Shown here: positions 33,401 through 41,918 of the stretch, in pieces
How the letters are laid out: the number at the start of each line of letters is the position of its first letter
Position numbering within the stretch: position 1 is the stretch's first letter
NCBI GenBank assembly: GCA_964606855.1
Contig: CAZSHM010000005.1
Coordinates: 1-63,168, forward strand
Reading direction: 5' to 3'
Origin: UBA7185 sp964606855
GTDB lineage: Bacteria > Bacillota > Peptococcia > Peptococcales > Peptococcaceae
Length of the DNA stretch: 63,168 nt
Made by a program: the position numbers and the translations under genes
The notes under the pieces: generated by a model
Databases searched by the model: none
The model's input: only the letters and a program-made list of their open reading frames with translations
What the model was told of the DNA's origin: nothing

Positions 33401-34123
33401 CAGTTCTCCGTCACGGAGCTGAGGCAGCGCACCGCAGGTTCGGGAGGAGCGGGCGCGCCGGAGTTCCGCTTCGACAGCCGCCCGCAGGCGGTGAAGGCCA
33501 AGACGGGGCTCTCCTCCGCAGAGCGCGGCACGCTGCTGCATCTGATTCTGAGCCGCGTGGACCTGCACGCCGAGATCGACGCGGCGTATCTTGAGCAGTT
33601 GGTGGCACGGCTGGAGACGGAGCAGTTTATCGCGTCCGGTGCCGCCGACGGCCTGGAGCTGGGGGGTGTGCTCGCCTTTTTCCGCTCTTCTCTCGGACAG
33701 AGGCTCCTTGCCGCGGACGAGGACAAGCGCTACCGGGAACGCCCCTTTATCGCGGCGCTGGACGCCCACGCGTTGGATGCGGCGCTGCCTGCGGGTGAAA
33801 AGAACGTGCTGGTGCAGGGCGTGATCGACTGCCTGTGGCAGGAGGCGGACGGCGGCTGGGTGCTGGTGGACTACAAGAGCGACCGCATCGAGCACGGCCG
33901 AACAGAGGTGATCCTCGAGCGATACAGCGGGCAGATGCGGCTGTATCGCTACGCGGTGGAGGCAATCCTGGGAGAGCGCGTGAAGGAGTGCTATTTCTAT
34001 CTGCTGCGGAGCGGGGAGGTCGTGCCCGTGCGCGCGGAGGAAAGCGGAGCCGGAGAAGATGCGAAGGGGGATATGCGATGCAGCGGTATACCGAATGGCG
34101 GGAATCGCAGAAAGAATACGTGA
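30443..34123 (+). CDS. addA: ATP-dependent helicase/nuclease subunit A
   Basis: A 1226-residue UvrD-like helicase with C-terminal RecB-type nuclease. Motifs: I AAAAGSGKTAVL, II VDEYQDIN, III GDVKQSIYGFR, V MSIHKSKGLEFPVVF, VI YVAMTRARERLY, and the nuclease lysine site VLVDYKSD. The ATG at 30443 follows GGAAGGAGGG and lies inside the end of addB (38-nt overlap), so translation is coupled. Its 3' end in turn overlaps the next small gene. A stretch around 580-640 of the alanine/glutamate-rich kind separates motifs without disrupting them. Confidence 0.97.
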   Translation: MPRWTAEQTTAIETRGHSLLVAAAAGSGKTAVLVERIVRLVSDAARPLDLDRLLVVTFTNAAAMEMKERIGAAIQKQLAENPCSEHLYRQSLLLQKAQITTLHAFCLDLVRQNFFRLDLDPQRKIADETEAQLLLSDALDEVLEDYYSDETRAAEFFPLVDAYGGREDETLRDGLLRIYRMAQSMPQPERWLASLTAPAKVDWFAEEQREVERSLRYVRDRLVLAINAANTDKGLARYLPVLEEDYNWICELLACLREGGWDSLPAKLDRGFGRLPAVRGDACDERVKARVTGCRDDAKAELAKLRRDYFSRSREDALRDLEEQAPVRALLVELVQALSERFRQKKAQRGLMDFSDMEHYCYQLLYETPETADAAAEKAETAAPPPRSALARELQARYAEVMVDEYQDINDLQEGILQAVSRSDNLFMVGDVKQSIYGFRLANPRLFAEKYRRFPPLAEAPAESPCLRIDLNRNFRCRAGVVQGVNQVFARLMDGQDGDLLYDDAASLVYGADYPPVPEGTPPVPERISLSVLTGGPQEDAETGESLSLLEAEGRLLCRKISALMEEGAQVYDTHAQCYRALTWRDVVVLLRSPKQAGPIYDRMLKEAGIPAAVDLGDGYFSAWEIRIVVDLLHVLDNPLQDIPLLAVLKAPFFAFTDDELARLRLLAPEGCIYEALERAAEEPEEASPEDLADAPLRQRAAECLGALRRWRALTRQLDLSKLIWQLYKDTGFYEYCGALLDGTQRQANLRALHERARAYEKTSFHGVFMFLRFLEQLEERGADLEPARVLSDSENVVRIMSIHKSKGLEFPVVFVGGLGRSFNLRDTQEEFLLDKELGLAFSVVDTELSVKYRTVAQRVIARRRRLELLQEEERLLYVAMTRARERLYLLGGCADAEQKREIPPDRAQCCLDWLLPLPLAEPLWQVELLPMEEQSASAAAADAETSLAELLRRGEPLPASAYWQNAIARQLGWQYEKPDFIAVKAQFSVTELRQRTAGSGGAGAPEFRFDSRPQAVKAKTGLSSAERGTLLHLILSRVDLHAEIDAAYLEQLVARLETEQFIASGAADGLELGGVLAFFRSSLGQRLLAADEDKRYRERPFIAALDAHALDAALPAGEKNVLVQGVIDCLWQEADGGWVLVDYKSDRIEHGRTEVILERYSGQMRLYRYAVEAILGERVKECYFYLLRSGEVVPVRAEESGAGEDAKGDMRCSGIPNGGNRRKNT

Positions 34124-34365
34124 TAGAGCGGGAGTATCTGGTGCTGGACCGGCGCTATTGCCGCGGGGAGGCAATCCAGCGGCTGGCGGGGTTTGAGAAT
34201 CTGGTGGAGCAGTTGCAGGAGGACTACCGGCAGACGGCCAAACTGGCGGAACAGCTGCGCCTGCACGGACAGGCCCGGAGCGTGGAACTTCATATGCTGG
34301 AGAAGCGGCTGAAGGGACTGGGGGACGTTCTGAACTATATTGAGATCTACAGCGGCGTCAAATAA
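34078..34365 (+). CDS. small helical protein overlapping addA
   Basis: A 95-residue protein that I do not recognise. It starts with an ATG at 34078, 46 nt inside the end of addA, after GGGGG. The sequence is charged and predicted helical (ERQ-rich; LVEQLQEDYRQTAKLAEQLRLHG and HMLEKRLKGLGDVLNYIEIYSGVK), suggesting a helical hairpin or coiled coil. No signal or membrane segment. The tight overlap with addA suggests coupled expression, so a link with the AddAB nuclease or with tilS is possible but unsupported. Confidence 0.72.
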   Translation: MQRYTEWRESQKEYVIEREYLVLDRRYCRGEAIQRLAGFENLVEQLQEDYRQTAKLAEQLRLHGQARSVELHMLEKRLKGLGDVLNYIEIYSGVK

Positions 34366-34456
34366 ACCGGCGCCGGATGCGGATGCGCGGGATTTGCTGC
34401 CGCAGCGGGGACCGCGCTTGACTCCGCGCGGAGAGCTCGGGAGAGGAGGCGCGGCG

Positions 34457-35881
34457 GTGGAACAGGTATGGCGGATGGTCGATCGATATCAGATGCTGGA
34501 GGCGGGAGACCGGGTGCTGGTGGGCGTCTCCGGCGGCCCGGATTCGGTGGCGCTTCTGGATCTCCTGTACAGCGCCAGATCGCGCTACGGGATAGAACTG
34601 TTTGTGGCGCATGTGGATCATCAGCTCCGCCCGGAGGCGGAGGAGGAGGCGCGCTATGTGGAGGCGCTCTCGGCGCGGCTGGGTTTGCCGTTCCGGTGTT
34701 TCCGCGTGGATGTGGCGCGCCTTGCGGCGGAGCGGGGAATCTCGCTGGAGGAGGCGGGGCATACGGCGCGCTTTGCCTGCTTCGCGGAGGCCGCCGCGGC
34801 GTGGCAGACCAACAAGCTCGCCCTTGGGCACCACCGCGACGACCGCGCCGAGAGTGTGCTCTTGCACCTGATTCGCGGCTGCGGGCCGGACGGCTTGGCG
34901 GCGATGCCTCCCAGGGAGGGGGCCATCATCCGCCCCCTGGCGGGGGTGGACAAGGCGCAGCTGGCGCACTACTGCCAAGAGCGGCAGCTGCGCTATTTTG
35001 TGGACGCCAGCAATCTGGAGCCGTGCTGCCTGCGAAATCGCGTGCGCCTGGAACTCCTGCCTTGCCTTCGCGCCTACAACCCGGGGATTGTGGACGCGCT
35101 CCTGCGCCTGAGCGAGTGCAGCGCCGACGACGCGGCCTGCCTTGCCGCCCGCACGGAGGAGCTGTGGCGGGCGCACGGTTCGGTCCGCGGCGGGGAGGCG
35201 CGCTTGGACGCGCGGGCGCTGGACGGGCTCCCCACGGCCCTGGCAAGGCGCCTCCTGCGGAGACTTTACCGGGCCGCGGCGGGGGACGAGCGCGATCTCA
35301 GCTTTGCCCAGGTGGAGGCCATGCGCGCGCTCGCCGCCGGGCGCGGCGGGACGCGGAGCTTGTCGCTCGCGGACGGGCTGGTCTTTTTGCGCTGCTATGA
35401 CTGCCTGTCCGTGGCGCGGGCGGATGCGCGGACAGACGGCGCGGCCCGCGCCCGGGCGCTGGAGGCGGGCCTCTCCTGGAAGCTGGACACACCGCTTGCG
35501 CTCCCGGACGGCGCGGTGCTCTCGGCGCGCGTTTTCCCGCGGGATTCCCAAACGGAGACGGAGCGGTTCGGGCGCATCGGCGCGGAGCACGGACTGTGGC
35601 AGGCGGCGGCGGACGCCGACTGTCTCGCGGAGATTCTCACGGTGCGCGGCCGGCGGCCGGGGGATGTGGTACAGCCGCTGGGGATGCAGGGGCACAAGAA
35701 ACTGAAAGCGTATCTGATTGACCGCAAGGTGCCCCGCGAGACGCGGGATCAGCTGCCGCTCGTGCTCTCGGGCGAGGAGATCGTCTGGATTCCGGGGTGC
35801 TTTCTGTCAGAGCGCGTGCGGGTCACGGACGCGACGGAGCGCGTCTGTCTTCTGCGCTGTCGGCGCGCGGGGGAGGCGTGA
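34457..35881 (+). CDS. tilS: tRNA(Ile)-lysidine synthase
   Basis: Modifies C34 of the CAU tRNA-Ile to lysidine so that it reads AUA, using lysine and ATP. The 474-residue protein has the PP-loop SGGPDSVALL near residue 22, the family HVDHQLRPEA and GHHRDDRAES motifs, the central TilS domain, and the C-terminal domain (RRPGDVVQPLGMQGHKKLKAYLIDRKVPR). The GTG at 34457 is 7 nt after GAGAGGAGG. In many Bacillota tilS is followed by hpt and ftsH; here hpt is absent and ftsH follows after 337 bp. Confidence 0.95.
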   Translation: MEQVWRMVDRYQMLEAGDRVLVGVSGGPDSVALLDLLYSARSRYGIELFVAHVDHQLRPEAEEEARYVEALSARLGLPFRCFRVDVARLAAERGISLEEAGHTARFACFAEAAAAWQTNKLALGHHRDDRAESVLLHLIRGCGPDGLAAMPPREGAIIRPLAGVDKAQLAHYCQERQLRYFVDASNLEPCCLRNRVRLELLPCLRAYNPGIVDALLRLSECSADDAACLAARTEELWRAHGSVRGGEARLDARALDGLPTALARRLLRRLYRAAAGDERDLSFAQVEAMRALAAGRGGTRSLSLADGLVFLRCYDCLSVARADARTDGAARARALEAGLSWKLDTPLALPDGAVLSARVFPRDSQTETERFGRIGAEHGLWQAAADADCLAEILTVRGRRPGDVVQPLGMQGHKKLKAYLIDRKVPRETRDQLPLVLSGEEIVWIPGCFLSERVRVTDATERVCLLRCRRAGEA

Positions 35882-35998
35882 GTGCGCGGAGCCCCGAAAC
35901 GGCGCGGCTGTCCGCTCGCTTTGCCGCCTGCGAAAGGGCGGGAAACAAGCGGACGGCCGCGTCTTTTGTGTGGATTTGTCGATCTCACGCGGGAGGGG

Positions 35999-36020
35999 TG
36001 CTCCGCCGGAGCGTTTTTTG
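35999..36020 (+). terminator. probable tilS terminator
   Basis: Short hairpin GCTCC-GCC-GGAGC followed by GTTTTTT. Within the 337-bp gap before ftsH there is a second hairpin, CGCCGGGAGAAAA (36030-36042) with TTTTTCTTCCGGCG (36046-36059). No clear ftsH promoter was found in 36060-36205. Confidence 0.55.
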
Positions 36021-36218
36021 CAAATAAGTCGCCGGGAGAAAAGGATTTTTCTTCCGGCGCGGGGAAAGAAACTCCAGTGAGTGGGCGCACAGCTACATCT
36101 AACATACATCCGATTCCTGGCGCAGGGAGCGAACACAGCGCTCCGGCGGCCTGCACATAGAAAAAGAGATGCGGAGTCTGTCGCGGACGCGCCAAGGCTC
36201 CCCAAGGGAGGGTACGCA

Positions 36219-38474
36219 TTGAGCAAAGGTATGAGGACAGTGGCGGTCTACGTCGTGATCGTGCTGTTAATTTTGACAGCCATCCGCTTAGCCACGCCGG
36301 AACCCGCGGAGGAGGTAGATCTGGCGGATATAGAAAACTACACCCAACTGATGGACAGCGCGGAGGCGGGAGAACTGGCCCATGTGGACATCACCACCAC
36401 CGACAACACCCAGACCGTGGACGGCGTTACCAAGGACGGCAAGGAGTTTATCGGCGTCATCATCCCGCGCGAGAACGCCGCGGAGACTCTGGAGATCTTC
36501 CGTGCCAACGGGGTGGAGATCAACCAGCTGGAGACACCGTCACCGCCATTCTGGGTCAGCCTGCTGAGCACGCTGCTGCCAATCCTTCTGATGGTGGGAT
36601 TGTTCTTCTTTATCATGCAGCAGAGCCAGGGCGGCGGCGGAAAGGTGATGCAGTTCGGCAAGAGCAAGGCGCGCGTTGTCGTGGACGACAAGAATAAGGT
36701 CACATTTGACGACGTGGCCGGGGCCGATGAGGTCAAAGAGGAGTTGCAGGAGATTGTCGATTTCTTGAAATCGCCCAAAAAGTTCAATGAAATCGGGGCA
36801 AAGATTCCCAAGGGCGTGCTGCTCTACGGGCCGCCGGGCACCGGAAAGACGCTTCTGGCGCGGGCGGTGGCCGGGGAGGCCGGCGTGGCCTTCTTCCGGA
36901 TCAGCGGCTCGGACTTTGTGGAAATGTTTGTCGGCGTGGGCGCTTCTCGTGTGCGCGATCTGTTTGAGCAGGCCAAGAAGAACACTCCCTGCATCATCTT
37001 CATCGACGAGATCGACGCGGTGGGCCGTCAGCGCGGCGCAGGCGTCGGCGGCGGGCACGACGAGCGCGAACAGACGCTGAATCAGCTTCTGGTGGAGATG
37101 GACGGCTTTGACAGCAACGAGGGGATCATCATCCTCGCGGCCACGAACCGTCCCGATATCCTCGACCCGGCGCTCCTGCGCCCCGGGCGCTTTGACCGGC
37201 AGATCACGGTGGATCGGCCCGATGTCAAGGGGCGCGAGGAGATTCTTCAGGTGCATGTGCGGAAGAAGCCTTTGGCGAGCGACGTGGATCTGAAAGTGAT
37301 CGCCAAGCAGACCGCCGGGTTCACCGGCGCGGATCTGGCGAATCTGGTCAACGAGGCGGCGCTCCTGGCGGCGCGGCTGGGGCTGAAAAAGATCGGCCAG
37401 GAGCAGCTGGAGCAATCCATCGAGCGCGTGATCGCCGGACCGGAGAAGAAATCCCGGGCCAAGATCAGCGATTACGAAAAGAACCTGGTCTCCTATCACG
37501 AGGCGGGACATGCCCTCCTGGGCTATCTTCTGCCGGAGTGTGATCCGGTGCATAAGGTGTCCATCATCCCGCGCGGGCAGGCGGGCGGCTACACCCTGCT
37601 CCTGCCCACGGAGGACCGCAACTTCATGACGCGCACGCACCTGCGCCAGCAGATCACCATGATGCTGGGCGGCCGCGTGGCCGAGGAGATTGTGCTGCAT
37701 GAGATCAGCACCGGCGCGTCGAACGATATCGAGCGCGCCACCACCACCATCCGCCGGATGATCACCGAGTGGGGCATGAGCGACGAGCTGGGCACCATCA
37801 CCTTCGGGAACAACAACGAGCAGGTCTTCCTGGGGCGCGATCTGGGCCGCGAGCGGAACTACAGCGAGGCGGTGGCCTACTCCATCGACAAGGAAGTCAA
37901 AGCCATGATGGATGAGTGCCATGCCGAGGCGCGCCGGCTCCTGAGCGAGAATCTGGACAAGCTGACGCTGATCGCAGAGACGCTGAAGGAGCGCGAGACG
38001 ATTCAGGGCGAGGAGTTCATGGCCCTGATGGAGGGGCGCTCTCTGGAGGAGCTGGACCAGAAGAAGGCGGCGCTCCTGCGGGAGCAGAAGGGGCTGGACG
38101 ATGCGCAGGCAAAGATCGGCCCGGGCAAGAAGGCTGCGGTGAAGCGGAAAGCGCCGGCAAAAGCGGCGGATGCGCGCGCCGCGGGGGAGAAAAAGCCCGT
38201 CGTGCGCACAGCGCCTGCCGAGACGCCGGGTGACGAGAAAGCGGTGAAGGCTGCGCCGGTCAAGCCCGGGCAGAAGCCGGCGAACGCCGCGCCGCGCGGG
38301 GAGGAGCCGCAGGATGCGGACTTGCCGAGCGGGCAGGAGGTGGCGGAGCGCACAGCTCATGCGCCGGAGGAGCCGGATACGGATATGCCGAGTGCGCAGC
38401 CGCAGGAGGCGGCGGAGGAGATTTCCGACGCGCCGGGCGCGCAGGAGACCGCGCAGGATGAGACACAGCAATAG
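36219..38474 (+). CDS. ftsH: ATP-dependent zinc metalloprotease FtsH
   Basis: Membrane-bound AAA+ protease for quality control and regulated proteolysis. The start is a TTG at 36219, 6 nt after GGGAGGG; an ATG 12 nt further on is the alternative. The 751-residue protein has two membrane helices (about 5-25 and 107-127), Walker A GPPGTGKT near 204, Walker B IIFIDEIDAV, the SRH arginine region (RPGRFDR) and the zinc site HEAGH near 427. The usual protein ends near residue 620-640. This one carries about 130 extra residues, rich in Ala, Lys, Pro and Glu and with no clear fold. It has a large gap upstream of it; ndk follows. Confidence 0.97.
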   Translation: MSKGMRTVAVYVVIVLLILTAIRLATPEPAEEVDLADIENYTQLMDSAEAGELAHVDITTTDNTQTVDGVTKDGKEFIGVIIPRENAAETLEIFRANGVEINQLETPSPPFWVSLLSTLLPILLMVGLFFFIMQQSQGGGGKVMQFGKSKARVVVDDKNKVTFDDVAGADEVKEELQEIVDFLKSPKKFNEIGAKIPKGVLLYGPPGTGKTLLARAVAGEAGVAFFRISGSDFVEMFVGVGASRVRDLFEQAKKNTPCIIFIDEIDAVGRQRGAGVGGGHDEREQTLNQLLVEMDGFDSNEGIIILAATNRPDILDPALLRPGRFDRQITVDRPDVKGREEILQVHVRKKPLASDVDLKVIAKQTAGFTGADLANLVNEAALLAARLGLKKIGQEQLEQSIERVIAGPEKKSRAKISDYEKNLVSYHEAGHALLGYLLPECDPVHKVSIIPRGQAGGYTLLLPTEDRNFMTRTHLRQQITMMLGGRVAEEIVLHEISTGASNDIERATTTIRRMITEWGMSDELGTITFGNNNEQVFLGRDLGRERNYSEAVAYSIDKEVKAMMDECHAEARRLLSENLDKLTLIAETLKERETIQGEEFMALMEGRSLEELDQKKAALLREQKGLDDAQAKIGPGKKAAVKRKAPAKAADARAAGEKKPVVRTAPAETPGDEKAVKAAPVKPGQKPANAAPRGEEPQDADLPSGQEVAERTAHAPEEPDTDMPSAQPQEAAEEISDAPGAQETAQDETQQ

Positions 38475-38589
38475 CGGGTCAGGCGCGAGTGCGGGGAGCG
38501 CGCTCCGCGGCGCGCCCGCCGGCGCTCTGCCCCGGGGAATTGCGGCCGGGATCCGGCGGCGAGGAGTACGAAGAAAAGGAGTATGCGGG

Positions 38590-39039
38590 ATGGAAAAAAC
38601 ATTTGCCATGATTAAACCGGATGCGGTGCAGAGGGGCCTGGTCGGCCCGATCATCAGCCGCTATGAGGCCAAGGGGCTGCGCATCGCCGGCATGAAGATG
38701 CTGCAGGTGACGGAGGAGATGGCGCGCGAACACTATGCGGAGCACGTGGGCAAGCCCTTCTTCCCGGGGCTGCTGGAGTACATCACAAGTGGCCCGGTGG
38801 TCGCGCTGGTGCTGGAGGGCAAAAACGCGGTGGCCGAGGTGCGCAAGCTGAACGGCGCAACGAATCCGCTGGAGGCGGCCTGCGGGACCATCCGCGGCGA
38901 TTACGCGCAGGAGGTCGGCCGCAATGTGGTTCACGGCTCCGACAGCGCCGAGTCCGCGGCGCGGGAGATCGCCATCTACTTTGACGAGGACGAGATCCTG
39001 GAGTATGCGCATCTGCCCGCCGAGTGGCTGTTTGAGTAA
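38590..39039 (+). CDS. ndk: nucleoside-diphosphate kinase
   Basis: Balances nucleoside triphosphates by phosphate transfer from ATP through a phosphohistidine. The 149-residue protein shows the N-terminal TFAMIKPDAVQRG, the kpn-loop region and the active-site histidine in NVVHGSDS. The ATG at 38590 follows AAAGGAG. It is 115 bp after ftsH; the gap is GC-rich with no terminator, so the two may be co-transcribed. Confidence 0.97.
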   Translation: MEKTFAMIKPDAVQRGLVGPIISRYEAKGLRIAGMKMLQVTEEMAREHYAEHVGKPFFPGLLEYITSGPVVALVLEGKNAVAEVRKLNGATNPLEAACGTIRGDYAQEVGRNVVHGSDSAESAAREIAIYFDEDEILEYAHLPAEWLFE

Positions 39040-39111
39040 CGCGCGCGGCGGTGCGCGCGCCCGGGCCCGGCGGCGGCCCGGTTCCTCCGCGGAAAAGGGA
39101 AGGTGATCCGA

Positions 39112-39693
39112 GTGTTTCTTGCAGGCAGCACACCGGTGCGGCAAATGTTCTGGGGCGACGTTCTCCTGACAGGCTGCTGTGCCTTCTATCTGCTCTGGTG
39201 GGTTTTGGCCTTCAAGCCTACGGGGGCCGTCACAGGGATGCGCTCCGGATGGCTCTTGATTCCGGCCCTTCTTCTGGGCTGCGCGGCGGTGTTCCTGATC
39301 GTCCGCGGGGCCCTGGCCGCGCCCGCGGCAGAAACCTTCTTCTCGCCCGGAAAAATTCTGGCGGGCGGGGTGATCGCCTACGTCGCGCTGCTTCTGGTGA
39401 CGCTGCTCGCTTTCCACCGGCAGGTCACGACCGAGCTGGTTCTGATTGTCGGCTGGACGGTGATCGCCGTCCTGGAGTGCGACGCGCTCTTCGGCATGGG
39501 CCTTCTGCCCCGGGGCGCGACGATCGGACTGTTCGCGGCGGCCCTCGTGGCGGCGGCGCTGAGCATGGTCTGCTATGTGCTGTACTATGATCTTGTCGAC
39601 TGGGCGGGATACGTGGACGGCATGGTTCCGCTTCTGCTGGTCGCTGTCTATATGGCGGCGCTGGCCGTCTGGCTCGCCCTCGTGGGCAGATGA
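39112..39693 (+). CDS. six-helix membrane protein of unknown function
   Basis: A 193-residue hydrophobic protein with about six membrane segments (around 17-36, 45-65, 84-103, 112-128, 134-155 and 166-190) and very short loops. No motif that I know. GTG at 39112 is 5 nt after AAGGTGA; a GTG 9 nt upstream is in the same frame. Tryptophan and leucine-rich helices with few charges inside the membrane argue against an ion-coupled transporter of a known type. It is the last gene before the long hairpin terminator and follows ndk by 72 bp. Confidence 0.75.
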   Translation: MFLAGSTPVRQMFWGDVLLTGCCAFYLLWWVLAFKPTGAVTGMRSGWLLIPALLLGCAAVFLIVRGALAAPAAETFFSPGKILAGGVIAYVALLLVTLLAFHRQVTTELVLIVGWTVIAVLECDALFGMGLLPRGATIGLFAAALVAAALSMVCYVLYYDLVDWAGYVDGMVPLLLVAVYMAALAVWLALVGR

Positions 39694-39717
39694 GCGCGGG
39701 CGCCGTGCCGCCGCGAT

Positions 39718-39783
39718 TCTTCCGCACACATGAGAAAAGCGCATCCGCTTCGGCGGATGCGCTTTTCTCATGTGTGCGGAAGA
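39718..39783. terminator. long perfect hairpin terminator with TTCG loop
   Basis: The arms 39718-39748 and 39753-39783 are exact reverse complements over 31 bp, closed by TTCG (39749-39752). The AAAA/TTTT tracts within the arms let the inner GCGCATCCGC hairpin act as a terminator in both directions for the convergent genes. Confidence 0.9.
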
Positions 39784-39886
39784 GAGATTTGTTCCGCAAG
39801 GCGCGAATACTGGGGCAAGAGCGCTCCGCCGCGCGCGGCGCGGGGCGGAGTGAGCCGCTTGCGGGCATGCGCGCCGATTTCCGCGC

Positions 39887-41566
39887 CTATTTGTCGAGCG
39901 GCCAGAACTGGATGCCGCCCTGCACGAAGCGGACATTGTCGTAGCCGGCGTTGTTGAGGATCAGCTGCCCCTCGAAACCGCGGGTGCTCAGGATGCAGAA
40001 GACGACGACCTCTTTGTCCTTCGGCACCTCGTCCGCGCGGGCGCGCAGCTCCTCGATCGGGATGTGCAGCTGGTGCTTTGCCGGGATGGGTTTCTGCGCG
40101 CGCTCATGCTCCGTGCGCAGGTCTACAAAGACGACATCGTCGGAATCCAGCTTGGATTTGAATTCCTCATAGCGCATATCGTGGGCCTTGCCGTCCAGAA
40201 TGTTCCGCATAACGTTGGCGGCGTTCGTCAGGTTCTCCATGGCCGAGGAGAGCGGCGGCGCGTAGGAGAGATCGATGTTGGCCAGCTGATCGGCGGTGAC
40301 GCCGAAGGTGAGCGCGGCCGCCATGGTGTCGATGCGCTTATCCACGACGCCGGGGCCGACGATCTGCACGCCCAGGATTCTGCGGGTCTTGCGGTCGGCC
40401 AGCAGGCGCGTCATGATGAGTTTCTTGCCGGGCATAAAGTGCGTGATGTCCGGACCGGGCACGATGCAGGTCACGGTGTCATAGCCGAGCTGCTTGGCTA
40501 CGCGCTCCGAGAGCCCCGTGGCGCCCAGCGACCAGTCGAACATTTTGCAGACGCAGGTGTTCAGCACCCCCGGGTGCACCTCGTCGCCGCCCGTGATGTT
40601 GGTGCCGATGACGCGCCCCTGGCGGTTTGCCGTGGAGCCCATAGGGGCGTACACCCGCTGCCCGGAGACGAGATTCGTGGTCATCACGCAGTCACCGGCG
40701 GCGTAGATGTCGGGATCGCTGGTCTGGCAGTGGTCGTTGATGAGGATGGCCTTCTCCACCTCCAGCCCCGCATCCACTGCCAGCTTCACGTTGGGGCGCA
40801 CGCCCACGGCGACCAGCACCAGCTGGGCATCCACGCTGCCCTTGTCGGTCTGCACGCCGGAGACTCTGCCCTCCGCATCCACCAGAATTTTCTCCACCTT
40901 CGTGTTCAGCATGAATTTGAGGTCCTCCCCCTCCAGATAGTTCTGGAAGACGATGCCCATCTCCGGATCGAGCACCTGCGGGAAGATGGAGCCCTGCATC
41001 TCGATGATGGTGACATCGAGTCCCCAGTTGGAGAAGGCCTCGGCGCACTCCATGCCGATCAGACCGGCGCCGATGACGACGGCGCTCTCCACGCCCTGTG
41101 TCTTGATGTAGTTCTGCATATCCAGGGCGTCCTTCGGCGTTTTCATGCCGAAGACACCGGCGGCGTCGATGTTCTCCATCGGCGGGCGGAAATTGTCTGA
41201 ACCGGTGGCCAGCACCAGCTTGTCGTAGGGCAGGAGGCGCACCTCGCCGGTGGCGCAGCAGTGCACCTCGACAGTCTTGGCCGCGCGGTCGATCTTCGTG
41301 GCCTCCCAGCCGAGCAGGGTGTCGATGTCCTTGGTGGCTTTCATGAATTCCGGCGTGCGGACCGCATCCCAGGAGGTGGTCATCAGGTCGTTGATATCCT
41401 TGACGGTGGCGCCCAGATAGTAGGGCAGGCCGCATCCGCCGTAGGAGATCCATTCACCCTTCTCCACCAGGGTGACCTGGGCGTGGGGGTCGCAGCGCTT
41501 GGCGCGGGCCGCAGCCTTTGGTCCGGCGGCGACGCCGCCGATCACGACAATTTTCAAATCGGACAT
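39887..41566 (-). CDS. CoA-disulfide reductase/NAD(P)H oxidoreductase with rhodanese domain
   Basis: A 559-residue flavoprotein of the CoADR-rhodanese (Npsr-like) group, which reduces CoA-disulfide, polysulfide or CoA-persulfide with NAD(P)H. FAD-binding VIGGVAAGPKAA lies at residues 6-17, the redox-active cysteine in SYGGCGLPYY near 44, the NAD-binding VIGAGLIGMECAEAF in the middle, FAD site IYAAGDC, then the dimerisation domain. The last 100 residues are a rhodanese domain (VVFVDLRTEHE ... VVVFCILSTRG) with its active-site cysteine. The ATG at 41566 is 10 nt after AAGGAG. It has its own promoter and a shared terminator at 39718. Confidence 0.9.
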   Translation of the reverse strand: MSDLKIVVIGGVAAGPKAAARAKRCDPHAQVTLVEKGEWISYGGCGLPYYLGATVKDINDLMTTSWDAVRTPEFMKATKDIDTLLGWEATKIDRAAKTVEVHCCATGEVRLLPYDKLVLATGSDNFRPPMENIDAAGVFGMKTPKDALDMQNYIKTQGVESAVVIGAGLIGMECAEAFSNWGLDVTIIEMQGSIFPQVLDPEMGIVFQNYLEGEDLKFMLNTKVEKILVDAEGRVSGVQTDKGSVDAQLVLVAVGVRPNVKLAVDAGLEVEKAILINDHCQTSDPDIYAAGDCVMTTNLVSGQRVYAPMGSTANRQGRVIGTNITGGDEVHPGVLNTCVCKMFDWSLGATGLSERVAKQLGYDTVTCIVPGPDITHFMPGKKLIMTRLLADRKTRRILGVQIVGPGVVDKRIDTMAAALTFGVTADQLANIDLSYAPPLSSAMENLTNAANVMRNILDGKAHDMRYEEFKSKLDSDDVVFVDLRTEHERAQKPIPAKHQLHIPIEELRARADEVPKDKEVVVFCILSTRGFEGQLILNNAGYDNVRFVQGGIQFWPLDK

Positions 41567-41709
41567 GGTCAATCAGCTCCTTATGCAACTTGGGCAGGCG
41601 CGCTGCGCCTGACAGGTCTGTGACGTGACGCTCTCTCCCGCGCGGCCGCCGGGCGCGGTGCGGGGCATCCGCGGGGGCAAACCCGCTGCGGGGATATAGG
41701 ATTAGTTTG

Positions 41710-41738
41710 ATTATACCGCGCCGGGCGGGAGAAGACAA
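41710..41738 (-). promoter_or_regulatory. promoter of the CoA-disulfide reductase gene
   Basis: Reverse strand TTGTCT (complement of 41733-41738), 17 bp, TATAAT (complement of 41710-41715). The transcript would have a leader of about 140 nt. Confidence 0.75.
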
Positions 41739-41859
41739 TGCTAAAAGCCCCACAATCTGGTATGAAATATTCTGTTGAAACGTATTCGCTCGCTTGTGAA
41801 GAGCAGCCGGAGCGGGGCGGGCATTTGCCGATTCCGCTGGCGCGGAGGCTGCGGGAGTG

Positions 41860-41889
41860 TTGACGGCGCGGGCGAAAACGTAGTAAAAT
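41860..41889 (+). promoter_or_regulatory. pgeF-hydF promoter
   Basis: TTGACG (41860-41865), 18 bp, TAAAAT (41884-41889), 30 bp before the pgeF start. Confidence 0.65.
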
Positions 41890-41918
41890 GGGGAAAAGCC
41901 ACGAGGGGGGGACTGCGC

